A stretch of DNA of 23,559 bases from Trichoplax sp. H2 (Eukaryota; Placozoa; Uniplacotomia; Trichoplacea). Under the pieces are notes generated by a model, which worked only from the letters and a program-made list of their open reading frames with translations, did no database searches and was not told the origin of the DNA. The stretch covers positions 1 to 23,559 of the forward strand of contig NOWV01000410.1 in assembly GCA_003344405.1 (NCBI GenBank). The letters run 5' to 3'. This document shows positions 22,501 to 23,559 of the stretch, piece after piece (positions within the stretch are counted from its first letter, which is position 1; each line of letters opens with the position of its first letter). A program made the translations under genes and the position numbers.

Positions 22501-23559
22501 AATGAATGTAAATTTATTGTCTAACTTACTTCTTCTTGGTGGTCGATAGCCTCGACAAGTACCGCTATCTCTCTTACGATAGTATAGGTAACATAATCGT
22601 GAATTGATACAACAATTCTGATAGGCCTCTTTATCTGTATCTCGTAATTGTTTATTGGCGTATGTTAGAGTTCCACCGCTAGGTGATCCAGTAATTAAAG
22701 CTCCGAAACGTCGGAAATTAGTTGTATAACAGCATACACGATGCATCTAAGTTCAACAAATATTCCGTTAAATTTAAATATAATCACCAGTTGATTTACT
22801 AATTATTCTTATATTACATGAAAACTATCGGCTGTTAGAGATAGTATAATATTTATCGGAGAAAATCTTAACTTACCCTCGTGTTACCTCCACCTTGTGT
22901 TGGAGATGAAAATCTAGATTGTGCGCAAGGATAACGTGCTACACTACCCCACCAGTTAAATCGACGATCAAACCATACTTGCCACCAAGTACATGGACAT
23001 GGTGAAGGCATATATCGATTATAGTACGAGATATGATTCTGCTGGTAGTACCATGATAAACATTTCTGTACGTAATTAATGTGGAAGGTATCAGGATCTA
23101 AACGGAATGCCCATTTACCAGTCATGCCAGTATTTCCAAGTAATGAATCAATCTTGAGAATATTACGATTGCCAGATAAAGCAATTTCATGATGGATATT
23201 TGTACTGCCCGTGATATAACCAACGCGAGCACGTAGACCGTAGAATCTTCTCCACCATTGCATTCCGTTAACTTCATAGTTATATAAGGCGAAAGTATTC
23301 TCACCATTGCTAACCAAGACTAATTGGAAGGTGTTGGTCTAATGATAGAAGTTCATAAGAGATGTTTTGTTCAGTATAATAATGACTATTCAAACTGTTA
23401 TTATCTATACTATGCACTAAATTATACATAACATAAAATTACTATCATTACAAGTACGATAAAATTGATACTTACGAAGCCGAATCTACCGTAATAGCTG
23501 GCAGGATAAGGTACCATATCGGTCCAAGTAATGACAACAACATGTTTGGCATTAAAATT
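15964..23559 (-). CDS. Membrane mucin-like adhesion protein: NIDO-AMOP-VWD-Ig-EGF(8)-SEA-EGF(3)-TM (5' end outside window)
   Basis: Exons by descending coordinate: 23559-23476, 23338-22877, 22746-22530, 22243-21677, 21566-21303, 21193-20893, 20787-20450, 20147-20025, 19763-19644, 19489-19367, 19227-19108, 18990-18847, 18743-18630, 18384-18315, 18159-18029, 17772-17641, 17318-17193, 17066-16997, 16826-16771, 16536-16440, 16159-16122 and, tentatively, 16034-15964. All introns are GT-AG (87-322 bp) and all phases agree, giving 1255 codons plus stop. The order NIDO-AMOP-VWD followed by a [13 protein letters not shown] segment and a CxCxNGGTC EGF is that of MUC4 and SUSD2. The SEA domain and the final EGFs before the single membrane span resemble MUC3/12/17. 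It probably acts at the cell surface in adhesion or as a glycocalyx component. The start and any N-terminal mucin region lie beyond 23559. The last two exons are the least certain. Confidence 0.88.
16771..17772 (-). other. Three membrane-proximal EGF-like modules
   Basis: The exon 17772-17641 encodes a DYNEC module and 17318-17193 a DINEC module, both phase 1-1. The last module ([27 protein letters not shown]) is split between 17066-16997 and a 56-bp exon at 16826-16771. Within the latter an internal GTAAGT is read through as Val-Ser, because the Cys spacing and the frame require it. Confidence 0.83.
18029..18743 (-). other. SEA domain over three exons, without the usual GSVVV cleavage motif
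   Basis: Exons 18743-18630, 18384-18315 and 18159-18029 encode [26 protein letters not shown], then [13 protein letters not shown], then [14 protein letters not shown]. This is the SEA fold seen in membrane mucins and agrin. At the self-cleavage site the nucleophilic Ser of GSVVV is replaced: the sequence is GGIVV (Gly-Gly at 18155-18150). The first exon ends in overlapping donors GTAAGTAA; only the second keeps the frame. Confidence 0.78.
18847..20927 (-). other. Eight EGF-like modules before the SEA domain
   Basis: The first three modules are shared between exons 21193-20893 and 20787-20450: CYCANGGTC...DGWTGDHC, then a DSCANFPC module, then a DECASS module. Five single-exon modules follow at 20147-20025, 19763-19644, 19489-19367, 19227-19108 and 18990-18847. 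Most start D(I/L)(D/N)EC, the calcium-binding EGF signature. The module at 19763-19644 starts AATSC and has lost it. Each of these five exons runs phase 1 to phase 1. Confidence 0.88.
20928..21566 (-). other. SUSD2/MUC4-type linker and Ig-like segment
   Basis: The exon 21566-21303 encodes a segment with [20 protein letters not shown] and two conserved Cys, which follows VWD in MUC4 and SUSD2. The exon from 21193 encodes NFPPVITGP...[13 protein letters not shown]...FTWNVS...[10 protein letters not shown], an Ig-like beta-sandwich in the same family position. Confidence 0.75.
21677..22243 (-). other. VWD domain with GDPH site
   Basis: The exon opens with [20 protein letters not shown], the classic start of a von Willebrand type D domain, followed by GEYQLL and later [19 protein letters not shown]. 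The GDPH tetrapeptide (about 22232-22221) is the sequence at which MUC4, MUC2 and MUC5AC cleave themselves between Asp and Pro. Confidence 0.92.
22530..23065 (-). other. AMOP domain
   Basis: Begins at KCLSWY, then [14 protein letters not shown] and YPCAQS in one exon. The next exon continues VCCYTTNF, ends [20 protein letters not shown], and closes with RGYRPPRR. The Cys-Pro-Cys and Cys-Cys spacing are AMOP hallmarks. The usual RP after the tyrosines is RD here. The second exon happens to begin with ATG, but it is an internal phase-0 exon. Confidence 0.85.
23096..23559 (-). other. NIDO domain (C-terminal part visible)
   Basis: Encoded by the first two visible exons. Diagnostic stretches are [15 protein letters not shown], then [19 protein letters not shown], and finally TGKWAFRLD. 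The intron between them is in phase 0. The N-terminal part of the domain lies outside the window. NIDO is an extracellular nidogen-type domain found in MUC4, alpha-tectorin and nidogen. Confidence 0.85.

Noticed and set aside
22530-22746. Gene start at ATG 22746 (frame beginning MHRVCC)
   Set aside because: This ATG directly follows a TTAG acceptor, and the frame continues the AMOP domain from the previous exon in phase 0.

Overview
This window looks like nuclear DNA from a compact, AT-rich early-branching animal genome. The protein-coding exons are split by short GT-AG introns of about 90-320 bp, and the encoded modules (NIDO, AMOP, VWD, calcium-binding EGF, SEA) are typical of animal membrane mucins. 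A placozoan (Trichoplax/Hoilungia type) fits the base composition and intron size best. That is an inference, and a sponge or cnidarian is not excluded. No bacterial operon, CRISPR array, rRNA or tRNA was seen.

There are three genes. (1) On the minus strand at the left is a secreted Ser/Thr/Tyr-rich repeat protein. A signal-peptide first exon (6479-6554, with an allelic copy at 4684-4759) is followed by a long intron and then a repeat exon (530 down to 1) that runs off the window. The phases of the two exons agree. (2) On the plus strand is an intronless 561-residue major facilitator transporter of the SVOP/SV2 type (10446-12131). (3) On the minus strand at the right is the 3' part of a large membrane mucin-like gene (23559 down to about 15964). 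I resolved it into 22 exons with a continuous reading frame of 1255 codons: NIDO, AMOP, VWD, an Ig-like SUSD2/MUC4-type segment, eight EGF modules, SEA, three EGF modules, one membrane span and a short basic tail. Genes 1 and 2 are divergent, and genes 2 and 3 convergent, each pair separated by about 3.8-3.9 kb.

The left third is not assembled correctly. It is three contigs separated by two 20-N gaps (3613-3632 and 5671-5690). The end of contig 1 and the start of contig 3 share 133 identical bases, so they should be joined directly. The middle contig (3633-5670) is the other allele of the same locus. Comparing the alleles shows that one carries an insertion of about 469 bp, with imperfect TG...CA ends and AAAAA flanks, inside intron 1 of the repeat-protein gene. 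A diverged relative of this element lies at 14693-15106.

The remaining intergenic DNA holds degenerate tandem repeats (8632-9250 and 14442-14690), a few perfect hairpins, and no convincing further genes. Functionally, two of the three genes make mucin-like extracellular proteins, one secreted and one membrane-bound, which would suit an animal with a mucus-covered or adhesive epithelium.
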